A stretch of DNA of 52,809 nt, taken from positions 83,768 through 136,576 of the forward strand of contig CADEDV010000002.1 in assembly GCA_902826165.1 (NCBI GenBank), in the 5' to 3' direction. A program made the translations under genes and the position numbers. Origin of the DNA: an uncultured Bacteroidota bacterium. GTDB lineage: Bacteria > Bacteroidota > Bacteroidia > Chitinophagales > Chitinophagaceae. Of the stretch, positions 18,134 to 24,812 are shown in pieces. How positions within the stretch are numbered: the stretch's first letter is position 1; each line of letters opens with the position of its first letter. The notes below the pieces were generated by a model. The model was not told the origin of the DNA. It did no database searches and saw nothing but the letters and a program-made list of their open reading frames with translations.

Positions 18134-18192
18134 ATTTTGTAAAGATAAATTTTTATGTCGTCATCTGTTGTACTACTATCAGCTTTGTTGCG

Positions 18193-18236
18193 CCTGCCTG
18201 CCGGTAGGCAGGTCGGACACTTCAGAGTTCTGTTCG
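18193..18236. repeat. Dispersed palindromic repeat between the HEPN-like and DAHP synthase genes
   Basis: CCTGCC...GGCAGG (18193-18212) forms a near-perfect palindrome, followed by a TCGGACACTTCAGAGTTC tail. The type is familiar to me as a dispersed intergenic element of Bacteroidota genomes. It lies directly after the stop of the AT-rich HEPN-like gene and may mark one edge of that insertion. Confidence 0.5.
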
Positions 18237-18239
18237 GCA

Positions 18240-18875
18240 TTAACTTTTTATAAAATCATCTCCTACTTCTTTCTTAAAATTTCTATAATAAAATTCTTTA
18301 TACTTAGAATGATATCTTATAAAATTTGCCGTTTGATCATTATTATGTAACCAAAAATTTGCATCTGAGATTTCAGCCAAAATATTATTAAATACAATAA
18401 GCAAAACTTGAATTTGATTTCGCATTCCATCTATTTGCTGACCAGTAAAACCTTCAACCTTCCAAGGATTATTTATTAAATCGCTATCTGAATGTCCAAA
18501 TTTTTTATTCCTCAATTTTTTTAACCTCTTATATAATTCAGAATTAGTTATCTCTTTTAGCAACTTAATATTATCAAGAAATTTCGATTCAAAGACATCT
18601 CCTAGAATCTCCTTCGCCTTTTTATTTAATCTCAGGAGTGATGCCACATTCTCATTTTCCTTAGAAGTATTCACATCAAGTAATTTATTATACTCCATTA
18701 TAAAACAATACTGTAACGTAATTCCATAAAATCCAAATGGGTTACCTGCAACTATATCATACTCCTCTTTAGTATTCGGAGTTTGAGTTATATGCCATAA
18801 TTCATTGAAAGCCTCATTTGCGAAATACAATGAAGATTGAGCATAAGAAATTAGTTGTGTGACTTTTTCATCCAT
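18240..18875 (-). CDS. HEPN-like protein (AbiU2-type), probable accessory gene
   Basis: A 211-residue, largely helical protein. It has R122-N-K-K-F-G-H128, which matches the R-x4-6-H motif of HEPN ribonucleases, in the context KRLKKLRNKKFGHSD that recalls AbiU2-type HEPN proteins. Such proteins often act in defence or toxin-antitoxin systems, but I see no nucleotidyltransferase antitoxin beside it. Four 60-base lines that I counted inside the gene have only 10-15 G+C each, while one line in the DAHP synthase gene has 36. It lies 6 bases after tyrA on the same strand and so is transcribed with the aromatic cluster. Composition and context indicate horizontal gain. Confidence 0.6.
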   Translation of the reverse strand: MDEKVTQLISYAQSSLYFANEAFNELWHITQTPNTKEEYDIVAGNPFGFYGITLQYCFIMEYNKLLDVNTSKENENVASLLRLNKKAKEILGDVFESKFLDNIKLLKEITNSELYKRLKKLRNKKFGHSDSDLINNPWKVEGFTGQQIDGMRNQIQVLLIVFNNILAEISDANFWLHNNDQTANFIRYHSKYKEFYYRNFKKEVGDDFIKS

Positions 18876-18881
18876 GATGTT

Positions 18882-19730
18882 TTATTTTATTATTCTCCTG
18901 ATCTTATTCGCATCCTCAATCAATTTCATCAAATAGTCATCATCACTCTTCTCAATACTTTCTTTGAACCGTTCCAGTTGTGCAATATGTTCTTTTAAAA
19001 CATCCAGCACATTCTCCTTATTCTGCATAAAGATGGGCACCCACATGGCAGGGTTGCTTTTCGCCAGCCGCACCGTACTTTCAAAACCCGCACTGGCCAG
19101 TTCAAAAATGGCATTGTCCTCTTTTTCTTTTTGCAAGACCGTATTGGCTAATGCAAAGGAGGTGATATGTGATATATGACTGACATAGGCCGCATGCAGG
19201 TCGTGGGCTTTGGCTTCCATTTCCAGTAAGTGCATCCCGATCTTTTTATACATATGCTTTACCCAGTCCAGTGCATCGGCATCGCTTTCTTCGGGGTTAC
19301 AAATGATCACTGCTTTGTTCTCATAAGCACCCCGCACAGCTGCCTGCGGGCCGCTGTATTCGGTTCCCCACATCGGGTGTGTCGCTACATATCTTCCTCT
19401 TTTGGGATGAATTTTTAATGACTCCACCAGTTGAGATTTGGTGGACCCAAGATCTACCACGATCTGTTCATCAACTTTATCCATGATAGCAGGCAACAAC
19501 TCCACCAGCTTATCAACCGGTATAGCCAGTATGATGACATCTGATTGTTCGATAGCGTCATTCAAGGGCATGGTTTCATCCACCAGTTCCAGTTCCACTG
19601 CTTTCTTTGCATGTTCTTCATTTGCATCCACCCCGATCAGCCGGGAGGACAATTTCTTTTCATGCAGCTGTATAGCTAATGAACCGCCGATAAGACCAAC
19701 TCCGACTATTGCTATTTTCTTTCTTTCCAT
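18882..19730 (-). CDS. tyrA: Prephenate dehydrogenase
   Basis: About 282 residues from the ATG at 19730; a longer frame adds 12 Lys/Ser-rich residues that overlap the upstream gene. The Rossmann motif G-V-G-L-I-G-G-S-L lies near the start. The catalytic-region His is in A-T-H-P-M-W-G-T-E-Y-S-G. It oxidatively decarboxylates prephenate to 4-hydroxyphenylpyruvate, the tyrosine branch. There is no fused mutase or ACT domain, in line with the mutase being fused to DAHP synthase. It follows the aminotransferase by 1 base. Confidence 0.93.
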   Translation of the reverse strand: MERKKIAIVGVGLIGGSLAIQLHEKKLSSRLIGVDANEEHAKKAVELELVDETMPLNDAIEQSDVIILAIPVDKLVELLPAIMDKVDEQIVVDLGSTKSQLVESLKIHPKRGRYVATHPMWGTEYSGPQAAVRGAYENKAVIICNPEESDADALDWVKHMYKKIGMHLLEMEAKAHDLHAAYVSHISHITSFALANTVLQKEKEDNAIFELASAGFESTVRLAKSNPAMWVPIFMQNKENVLDVLKEHIAQLERFKESIEKSDDDYLMKLIEDANKIRRIIK

Positions 19731-19731
19731 T

Positions 19732-20928
19732 TTAGATTTTTGGATTTTGCTTTTTGATTCTGTCAATAGCCTCCGAAAATTTTTCTACCGGTGCACATAA
19801 ACTCACCCTGATAAAATCATTACCGGCGCTGCCAAAGATTCCTCCCGGTGTAATAAAGACACCTGACTTGTATAATACTACATCGCTGAGTAACCCACCT
19901 TTGCCGAGAGGGTGTTCTAAAGCCCCTCCTGCGGAGGGGTTGGGGGAGGCTGCCCATACAAAAAGACCCGCCTGTTCTGTAGAGAATTTGCATTTCAGCA
20001 AACGGAGCAATTCAACTACTTTTTCCCGCCGTTCCCGGTAAACCGTATTCACTTCCTCCTGCCATTCTTTGCCCAGTGATAATGCTTTGGCGGCAGCTAA
20101 TTGTACCGGCAAAAACATGCCGCTGTCCATATTACTTTTGAAACGCAATACTTCTTCTATTCTTTCTTTGGCCCCGCACAACATGCCGATCCTCCAGCCG
20201 GCCATATTATGACTTTTACTGAGGGAGTTCAGTTCAATCACACAATCCTTTGCTCCTTCCACACTTAATAAACTCGCCGGGTGCTCATTCAGGATAAAAC
20301 TGTACGGGTTATCATGAACGATAAGGATATTATGTTTCTTCCCGAATGCCACTAATCGTTTAAATAAATCCTCAGAAGGTAATTGACCAGTCGGCATCTG
20401 CGGGTAATTGACAAACATTAATTTTACTTTCTTCAGTTTCTTTTCATCCAGTTTATCCAGCTTCGGTTCGTAATTGTTTTTCTCTTTCAGTTTATATTCC
20501 ACGCATTTACCACCTGCTAATTTCACAGCACTCCGGTAAGTTGGATAACCAGGATTGGGCACCAGCACTTCATCTCCTTTATTGAGATAGGTTATACAAA
20601 TATGCATGATACCTTCCTTACTGCCGATCAATGGCAGTATTTCTGTATCCGGGTTTAGTTCCACTTTATACCATTTCTTATACCAGTCGCTGACGGCATT
20701 CCGCAACGCCGGTGATCCTTTGTAGGATTGATAAGCATGGGTGTTGGGTTTTGCCGCTTCCTCCTGTAAAATTCTTATTACATCCGGGTGTGGTGGCAGA
20801 TCGGGGCTGCCGATACCCAGGTTAATGATATTCTTTCCTTCCTTGTTTAATGCATCTATCTCCCGCAACTTCTGCGAGAAATAATATTCACCAATTCCTT
20901 CCAGTCTTTTGCTTGTCTTTATTTCCAT
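19732..20928 (-). CDS. Class I/II pyridoxal-phosphate aminotransferase, probable aromatic/prephenate transaminase
   Basis: A 398-residue fold-type I aminotransferase. It has the PLP-lysine region E-L-N-S-L-S-K-S-H-N-M-A-G-W-R-I-G and the C-terminal substrate Arg in F-I-R-V-S-L. Located between pheA and tyrA, it most likely makes phenylalanine and tyrosine from their keto acids, although the family also covers aspartate and LL-diaminopimelate enzymes. An unusual G/P-rich stretch (ASPNPSAGGALEHPLGKGGL, about residues 326-345) is encoded by a palindromic repeat inserted in frame. Its start overlaps the end of pheA by 10 bases. Confidence 0.88.
   Translation of the reverse strand: MEIKTSKRLEGIGEYYFSQKLREIDALNKEGKNIINLGIGSPDLPPHPDVIRILQEEAAKPNTHAYQSYKGSPALRNAVSDWYKKWYKVELNPDTEILPLIGSKEGIMHICITYLNKGDEVLVPNPGYPTYRSAVKLAGGKCVEYKLKEKNNYEPKLDKLDEKKLKKVKLMFVNYPQMPTGQLPSEDLFKRLVAFGKKHNILIVHDNPYSFILNEHPASLLSVEGAKDCVIELNSLSKSHNMAGWRIGMLCGAKERIEEVLRFKSNMDSGMFLPVQLAAAKALSLGKEWQEEVNTVYRERREKVVELLRLLKCKFSTEQAGLFVWAASPNPSAGGALEHPLGKGGLLSDVVLYKSGVFITPGGIFGSAGNDFIRVSLCAPVEKFSEAIDRIKKQNPKI
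19911..19950. repeat. Palindromic repeat inserted in frame within the aminotransferase gene
   Basis: The core is CCCCTCC (19923-19929), TGC, GGAGGGG (19933-19939), a perfect 7-bp stem flanked by TTCTAAAG and TTGGGGGAGGC. The copy at 21844-21883 has the same order of blocks. This copy is translated as part of the aminotransferase, so it is a repeat that became coding sequence. Confidence 0.75.
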
Positions 20929-21836
20929 AATCCTCTTTTATAAACACCATAAATTTTTATAGCTTCTGTCAATGGGCTGATCGTTTTTATCACCGCATTG
21001 AACTGTTCGGTTGAATCAAATTCCATATCGGCATGAAATGCATATTTAAAATCAGAGCCGGGTATCGGGAAACTCTGCAGCTTACTCAAGTTGATACCGC
21101 CTTCTGAAATTTTTGTCAGCACTTTTGCCAGGCTTCCTCTTGAATGATCGGTATGAAATGTAACAGATGCTTTATCTGCACCGGTAATGACCGTGGCCAT
21201 GTCTTCCCGTTGCAACATCAGGAAACGGGTATAATTATTTTTCAGTGTATGAATATTCGGAGCGATCACCGTAAGGTCGTATAGCTCCGCTGCCAGTTTG
21301 CTTGCAATAGCTGCCACATGTTTGCTTTTATGCTGGTGAATATGTTTGGCACTTAGGGCAGTATCATCCGTTTCTATCAGTTTCCATTTGTATTTATCCA
21401 GAAAATCATAGCACTGCTGCAAGGCCATGGTATGAGAATGCACTTCCCGGATATCTTCCAGTTGCACACCGGGGTTCACCAATAAGTTCTGGCGGATCTG
21501 CAAATACAATTCACCAACGATGCGGAGATTTGATTTTTGCAGCAGGTTATAATTAGGAAGTATGCTTCCTGCAATAGAATTCTCAATCGCCATCACACCA
21601 GCATCACTTTCTTTTTTATTCCCTGCTATCTTCACCACATCCCGGAACGTATCGCAGGGGATCACTGTTGTTTCTTTACCATAAAACAATTGCGCCGCCA
21701 CCTGGTGAAAGCTGCCTTCATAACCCTGGATGGATATACGCCCCCCCCGACCCCTGTTAAGGAGTTCTGGCTTACCTGTAGTTGAATACTCCGTATTCTT
21801 TTTTCCAGTCATCTGATTTTCATTTAAAATATCCAT
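20919..21836 (-). CDS. pheA: Prephenate dehydratase with ACT domain
   Basis: About 305 residues from the ATG at 21836 (a second ATG at 21812 is possible). Residues about 33-215 are the dehydratase domain (I-S-I-Q-G-Y-E-G-S-F-H-Q, E-N-S-I-A-G-S, and the catalytic N-N-Y-T-R-F). The rest is an ACT domain (S-V-T-F-H-T-D-H-S-R-G-S-L-A-K-V-L) for phenylalanine feedback. It makes phenylpyruvate. The N-terminus before residue 33 is unusual and contains a G8 tract and repeat-like sequence. The gene is first in the aromatic transcript and is preceded by the Phe/Tyr leader attenuator. Confidence 0.93.
   Translation of the reverse strand: MDILNENQMTGKKNTEYSTTGKPELLNRGRGGRISIQGYEGSFHQVAAQLFYGKETTVIPCDTFRDVVKIAGNKKESDAGVMAIENSIAGSILPNYNLLQKSNLRIVGELYLQIRQNLLVNPGVQLEDIREVHSHTMALQQCYDFLDKYKWKLIETDDTALSAKHIHQHKSKHVAAIASKLAAELYDLTVIAPNIHTLKNNYTRFLMLQREDMATVITGADKASVTFHTDHSRGSLAKVLTKISEGGINLSKLQSFPIPGSDFKYAFHADMEFDSTEQFNAVIKTISPLTEAIKIYGVYKRGLWK
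21741..21748 (-). repeat. Homopolymeric G8 tract in the 5' part of pheA
   Basis: Eight C on the + strand are eight G in the coding strand, read as Arg-Gly-Gly just before the conserved domain. Slippage here would shift the frame for translation begun at 21836 or 21812. Confidence 0.6.
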
Positions 21837-21843
21837 ATTCTTT

Positions 21844-21883
21844 AGTTCTCCATAGTCCCTCCTGCGGAGGGATTTAGGGAGGC
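21844..21883. repeat. Palindromic repeat between the attenuator and pheA
   Basis: TCCCTCC (21856-21862), TGC, GGAGGGA (21866-21872), flanked by AGTTCTCCATAG and TTTAGGGAGGC. It is the second copy of the element found inside the aminotransferase gene. It will lie in the pheA 5' untranslated region after read-through. Confidence 0.75.
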
Positions 21884-21895
21884 CGGCTGTAAACA

Positions 21896-21923
21896 AGAAT
21901 CCCGGCCGTTTGGCCGGGATTCT
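21896..21923 (-). terminator. Attenuator terminator hairpin upstream of pheA
   Basis: In transcript order, AGAATCCCGGCC (21923-21912), an AAAC loop and GGCCGGGATTCT (21907-21896) form a perfect 12-bp stem. It is followed by TGTTT, a modest U-rich tail. It lies 22 bases after the stop of the Phe/Tyr-rich leader ORF and 59 bases before pheA. The upstream segment GGCCGGGA at 21977-21970 is identical to part of its 3' arm and can pair with its 5' arm to form an antiterminator. Confidence 0.8.
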
Positions 21924-21945
21924 TTATGTTGATTTTTAGTTGTTC

Positions 21946-22035
21946 TTAGTTTGATTTCAACAAAAGCATTCCCGGCCTCTTTCCAAAAAAGAAGTAATAA
22001 AAACTAAAACCAAAATATGCTTTCGTCATTGACAT
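21946..22035 (-). CDS. Phe/Tyr-rich leader peptide of the aromatic operon (pheL-like)
   Basis: An ATG-started 29-codon frame ends in TAA. Codons 7-17 read Y-F-G-F-S-F-Y-Y-F-F-F, which is 6 Phe and 3 Tyr in 11 positions. Immediately after them comes the segment that can form the antiterminator, and then the terminator hairpin. The gene downstream is pheA. This is the arrangement of leader peptides in ribosome-mediated attenuation: stalling at Phe or Tyr codons when charged tRNA is scarce would favour the antiterminator. The ATG lies 4 bases after the -7 element. A second ATG two codons later (22029) is possible. Confidence 0.75.
   Translation of the reverse strand: MSMTKAYFGFSFYYFFFGKRPGMLLLKSN
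21970..21977 (-). promoter_or_regulatory. Antiterminator segment within the leader ORF
   Basis: GGCCGGGA, within the codons right after the Phe/Tyr run, repeats the 3' arm of the terminator. It can form 8 base pairs with TCCCGGCC of the terminator 5' arm, and the two pairings exclude each other. Confidence 0.65.
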
Positions 22036-22039
22036 GAAA

Positions 22040-22070
22040 CAAATGTACTTTTTATGGCAATTAAAACCAA
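22040..22070 (-). promoter_or_regulatory. Promoter of the aromatic amino acid operon
   Basis: On the - strand, TTG (22070-22068), a 20-base spacer and TACATTTG (22047-22040) match the Bacteroidota promoter form exactly. It starts 12 bases after the helicase stop codon, so the aromatic cluster has its own promoter. The leader ATG follows after 4 bases. Confidence 0.7.
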
Positions 22071-22082
22071 CCAATTTTTAAT

Positions 22083-23759
22083 TTATTTTCTTCTGCCACC
22101 ACCCGATTCGGCATCGTTCATCCGGATCTTGCGGCCACGGTAGTTCTTGCCATCAATCGCTTTGATCATTTTTTTACCGGCTGATGGCTCTATCTCGATC
22201 CAGCTTGTCATCTCTTTCATATCAATTCGTCCAAGCACTTCCTTCTTCAGATCACTCATATCTAATATGAACTGGAGAAAACTTGCTTTGTAAAAACCAT
22301 CCTTCGTACCCAGGTTCACGAACAAACGTTGATATGAACCATTGCCTGCACTGCTGAATTTTCTTTCTCCTCCTTCTCTCGGAGTACGTTCACTTCTCCT
22401 GTCGGAACCTCTTTCTCCTCTCCTGCTGTCATCCCGCATATTCAGGTCAGCAGCATTTTCATAGTACTTCAGGAAACGGTCAAATTCCAAAGCTGCCACC
22501 CGTTGCAAAATCTCTTCCTTCTCGATGTTGCCGAATTTCTCTTTCAGCGTAGGAAGATATGTTTCGTATTCACCACGGCTGATATCAGCCTGCAGCATTT
22601 TATCAATAAAATGGAAGAACTGTTTCCGGCAAACATCTTTACCGGTAGGCACATCCATTTTATGCACTTTGGCATTCAGTATTCGTTCGATCTGGCGCAG
22701 CCTGTATATTTCTTTCGGGGTTACAATAGAAACGGAGATGCCACTTTTACCGGCACGTCCGGTACGGCCACTGCGGTGTGTATATACTTCCACATCATCC
22801 GGTAACTCGTAATTGATAACATGGGTAATACCCGTTACATCAATACCTCTTGCCGCTACATCAGTGGCGATCAGCAATTGTATACTTTTATCCCGGAAAA
22901 GACCCATCACTTTATCCCGCTGCTGCTGGGTCAGATCACCATGGATCGCATCAATATCATATCCTTCCCTGGTCAGTCTTTCAGCAATATCCTGTGTATC
23001 CGCTTTGGTACGGGCAAATACAATTCCGTAAATACCGGGATTAAAATCAATGATCCTTTTTAATACCTCGTACCGGTTATGGTGCTGTGTGGCATAATAC
23101 TGGTGATCAATATTTGCTGCACCGGCATTAGTCTTCCCGATAGTGATTTCGAAAGGCTGGTTCATGTACCGCTTGCTCACCTGTCTTATTTCCGGCGGCA
23201 TCGTGGCACTAAATAACCAGGTGCTCTGACGATTAGGTGTGTTCTTAAGTATAAATTCAATATCATCTTTAAAACCCATGTTCAGCATCTCATCTGCTTC
23301 ATCCAGCACCACATAATGGATCTGTTCGAGGTTGATGGCTTTCCGTTCGATCAGGTCTATCAAACGTCCTGGCGTGGCAACCACCGCATGGGTTCCTCTT
23401 TTCAGATCCCGGATCTGCTGGCTGATGGAAGTTCCACCATATACCGCAGTGACCGTCAAATGATCCTTCTTGTTTTTAAATCCATCAAGGTCATTGGCGA
23501 TCTGGAGACAAAGCTCCCGGGTAGGACAGATAATAAGTGCCTGGGGAAATTTGTCCTGCTTTTTGATCAGTTGTAATAACGGTAATCCAAAGGCTGCTGT
23601 TTTACCAGTACCGGTTTGGGCAAGGCCGATAAAATCCTTGGTTCCCTGTAAAAGCACGGGGATGGCTTTTTCCTGTATGGGGGTTGGCTGTGTAAAGCCT
23701 AAGGTCTGGATCGATTGTAATAAACCTTCTTCAATCCCTAATTCTGCAAAAGTGGCCAC
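22083..23759 (-). CDS. DEAD-box ATP-dependent RNA helicase (DeaD/CsdA-like with DbpA-type RNA-binding domain)
   Basis: A 558-residue helicase with the full motif set: Q motif (F-T-Q-P-T-P-I-Q), A-Q-T-G-T-G-K-T, P-T-R-E-L, D-E-A-D, S-A-T, and H-R-S-G-R-T-G-R-A-G. A basic Arg/Glu/Ser linker (about residues 440-470) is followed by a C-terminal RNA-binding domain of the DbpA type (RLFVNLGTKDGFYKASFLQF...NYRGRKIRM). It probably works in ribosome assembly or mRNA unwinding. The frame begins at GTG (23759); no in-frame ATG exists between it and the upstream stop. A -7 element lies 38 bases upstream. Confidence 0.94.
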   Translation of the reverse strand: MATFAELGIEEGLLQSIQTLGFTQPTPIQEKAIPVLLQGTKDFIGLAQTGTGKTAAFGLPLLQLIKKQDKFPQALIICPTRELCLQIANDLDGFKNKKDHLTVTAVYGGTSISQQIRDLKRGTHAVVATPGRLIDLIERKAINLEQIHYVVLDEADEMLNMGFKDDIEFILKNTPNRQSTWLFSATMPPEIRQVSKRYMNQPFEITIGKTNAGAANIDHQYYATQHHNRYEVLKRIIDFNPGIYGIVFARTKADTQDIAERLTREGYDIDAIHGDLTQQQRDKVMGLFRDKSIQLLIATDVAARGIDVTGITHVINYELPDDVEVYTHRSGRTGRAGKSGISVSIVTPKEIYRLRQIERILNAKVHKMDVPTGKDVCRKQFFHFIDKMLQADISRGEYETYLPTLKEKFGNIEKEEILQRVAALEFDRFLKYYENAADLNMRDDSRRGERGSDRRSERTPREGGERKFSSAGNGSYQRLFVNLGTKDGFYKASFLQFILDMSDLKKEVLGRIDMKEMTSWIEIEPSAGKKMIKAIDGKNYRGRKIRMNDAESGGGRRK

Positions 23760-23797
23760 TGGTAAATTAATTTTAAAATGTTATCCGGATAAGGCGG

Positions 23798-23805
23798 CAA
23801 AGGTA
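23798..23805 (-). promoter_or_regulatory. -7 promoter element (TACCTTTG) of the helicase gene
   Basis: An exact TAnnTTTG match, 38 bases before the GTG start. No clear -33 TTG is visible. Confidence 0.4.
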
Positions 23806-23839
23806 GCTTTTCTTGGGCGGAATAGTTGAGAAAAGAAAA

Positions 23840-23862
23840 GCCGCCCCGGTGAACAGGGCGGC
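23840..23862 (-). terminator. Terminator of the small Ala-rich lipoprotein gene
   Basis: GCCGCCC (23840-23846) and GGGCGGC (23856-23862) form a 7-bp GC stem. On the - strand it is followed by TTTTCTTTT. Confidence 0.75.
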
Positions 23863-23887
23863 CTTCAATTGCTTGCCGTAAAATTTA

Positions 23888-24097
23888 TTACTTCTTCAGT
23901 GAATCAACTACCATAGCAGCAGCAGAATCAATTTTTGCAGCAGCTGTATCTACAGTTGCAGCAGCAGCGGCAGCAGCAGAATCAGCAGCAGCTTTGATAG
24001 CAGCACTGTCTACAGTACCTTCAGTTGTTTCACCTTCATTGTTACATGCTACGAAACCAAGGCTAGCTACAGCCAAAACGATAAAAAGCTTTTTCAT
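23888..24097 (-). CDS. Small Ala-rich lipoprotein, paralogue A
   Basis: A 69-residue protein. A lipoprotein signal peptide (MKKLFIVLAVASLGFVAC, lipidated Cys18) is followed by an Asn/Glu-rich linker. Heptad-like helical repeats such as V-D-S-A-A-I-K-A-A-A-D-S-A-A follow, ending in V-D-S-L-K-K. The long amphipathic Ala/Asp helix and C-terminal Lys recall Lpp-like envelope proteins, but no peptidoglycan linkage is shown. A near-identical paralogue lies at 50004-50210. The gene is divergent from the ECF sigma gene across 139 bases and has its own terminator. Confidence 0.8.
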   Translation of the reverse strand: MKKLFIVLAVASLGFVACNNEGETTEGTVDSAAIKAAADSAAAAAAATVDTAAAKIDSAAAMVVDSLKK

Positions 24098-24196
24098 TTG
24101 TTGCGATTTTTTGTTTGAGTTTTGAAATATTTCGATGTTAATACCGGTACCGGCAAAAGGTAACCCGGCATTTTAAAATTTTTTTTAGGTGCTTCA

Positions 24197-24218
24197 GGGT
24201 TACTATTTTTAAAAACCC
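24197..24218. repeat. Inverted repeat upstream of the ECF sigma gene
   Basis: GGGTT (24197-24201) and AACCC (24214-24218) flank an AT-rich centre, 18 bases before the GTG start. It could be an operator, a weak terminator or chance. Confidence 0.2.
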
Positions 24219-24236
24219 GTATTAAATAGCGGAATA

Positions 24237-24812
24237 GTGAAACAAGAGATTAACGAACAAGCTTTATTGCAAGGATTAGCCCGGAACGAGACAAAAGCGG
24301 TTGAAACGATCTACAGGGAGAACTATAACAGCATTCAGGCCCTGATAATCAATAACAACGGATCAGCCGACGATGCCAAAGACATATTCCAGGAGGCCAT
24401 GATCGTCCTCTATGAAAAGGTCAGATCAGGGGCTTTTGAGCTGAACTGCCAGATCAAAACTTATGTTTATTCCGTCAGCCGGCGTTTATGGCTCAAAAGG
24501 CTGCAACAGCTGAACCGCTACTCCGCCCCGGTCGAAAACCTGGAAAGCCTGGTGCCGGTGGAAGACGAGATCGAGGCACATGAACAGCGGAACCTGGAAT
24601 TTGACATGATGAATAAGGCCATCAGCAGCCTGGGTGAACCCTGCAAAAGCCTGCTGGAAGCCTACTACCTCCAAAAGAGGAATATGCAGGATATTGCAGC
24701 CAGTTTTGGGTATACCAATGCTGACAATGCCAAGAACCAGAAGTATAAATGCCTGATGCGGTTGAAGAAAATATTTTTTAGTCATTATAAAAACGGGACC
24801 AGTGATGAATGA
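24237..24812 (+). CDS. ECF-type RNA polymerase sigma factor
   Basis: A 191-residue sigma-70 family protein with a GTG start. Region 2 is visible around residues 40-85 (S-A-D-D-A-K-D-I-F-Q-E-A, I-K-T-Y-V-Y-S-V-S-R-R-L-W). Region 4 spans about 125-180, with a helix-turn-helix (M-Q-D-I-A-A-S-F-G-Y). There is no region 1 or 3, as expected for an ECF factor. Its last codons overlap the start of the downstream membrane protease by 8 bases (ATG at 24805, stop at 24812), so the two are translationally coupled and probably act as a sigma/anti-sigma pair. Confidence 0.9.
   Translation: MKQEINEQALLQGLARNETKAVETIYRENYNSIQALIINNNGSADDAKDIFQEAMIVLYEKVRSGAFELNCQIKTYVYSVSRRLWLKRLQQLNRYSAPVENLESLVPVEDEIEAHEQRNLEFDMMNKAISSLGEPCKSLLEAYYLQKRNMQDIAASFGYTNADNAKNQKYKCLMRLKKIFFSHYKNGTSDE

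Noticed and set aside
17652..18350. A 232-codon + strand frame
   Set aside because: It is the shadow of the DAHP synthase gene and runs into the intergenic repeat and HEPN-like gene.
21896..21923. Hairpin as simple terminator of the helicase gene
   Set aside because: It may also do that, but a promoter, a Phe/Tyr ORF and an alternative pairing lie between the helicase and the hairpin, so attenuation explains more.
24098..24236. A small RNA gene between lipoprotein and sigma genes
   Set aside because: There is no terminator or conserved promoter pair that would define one.
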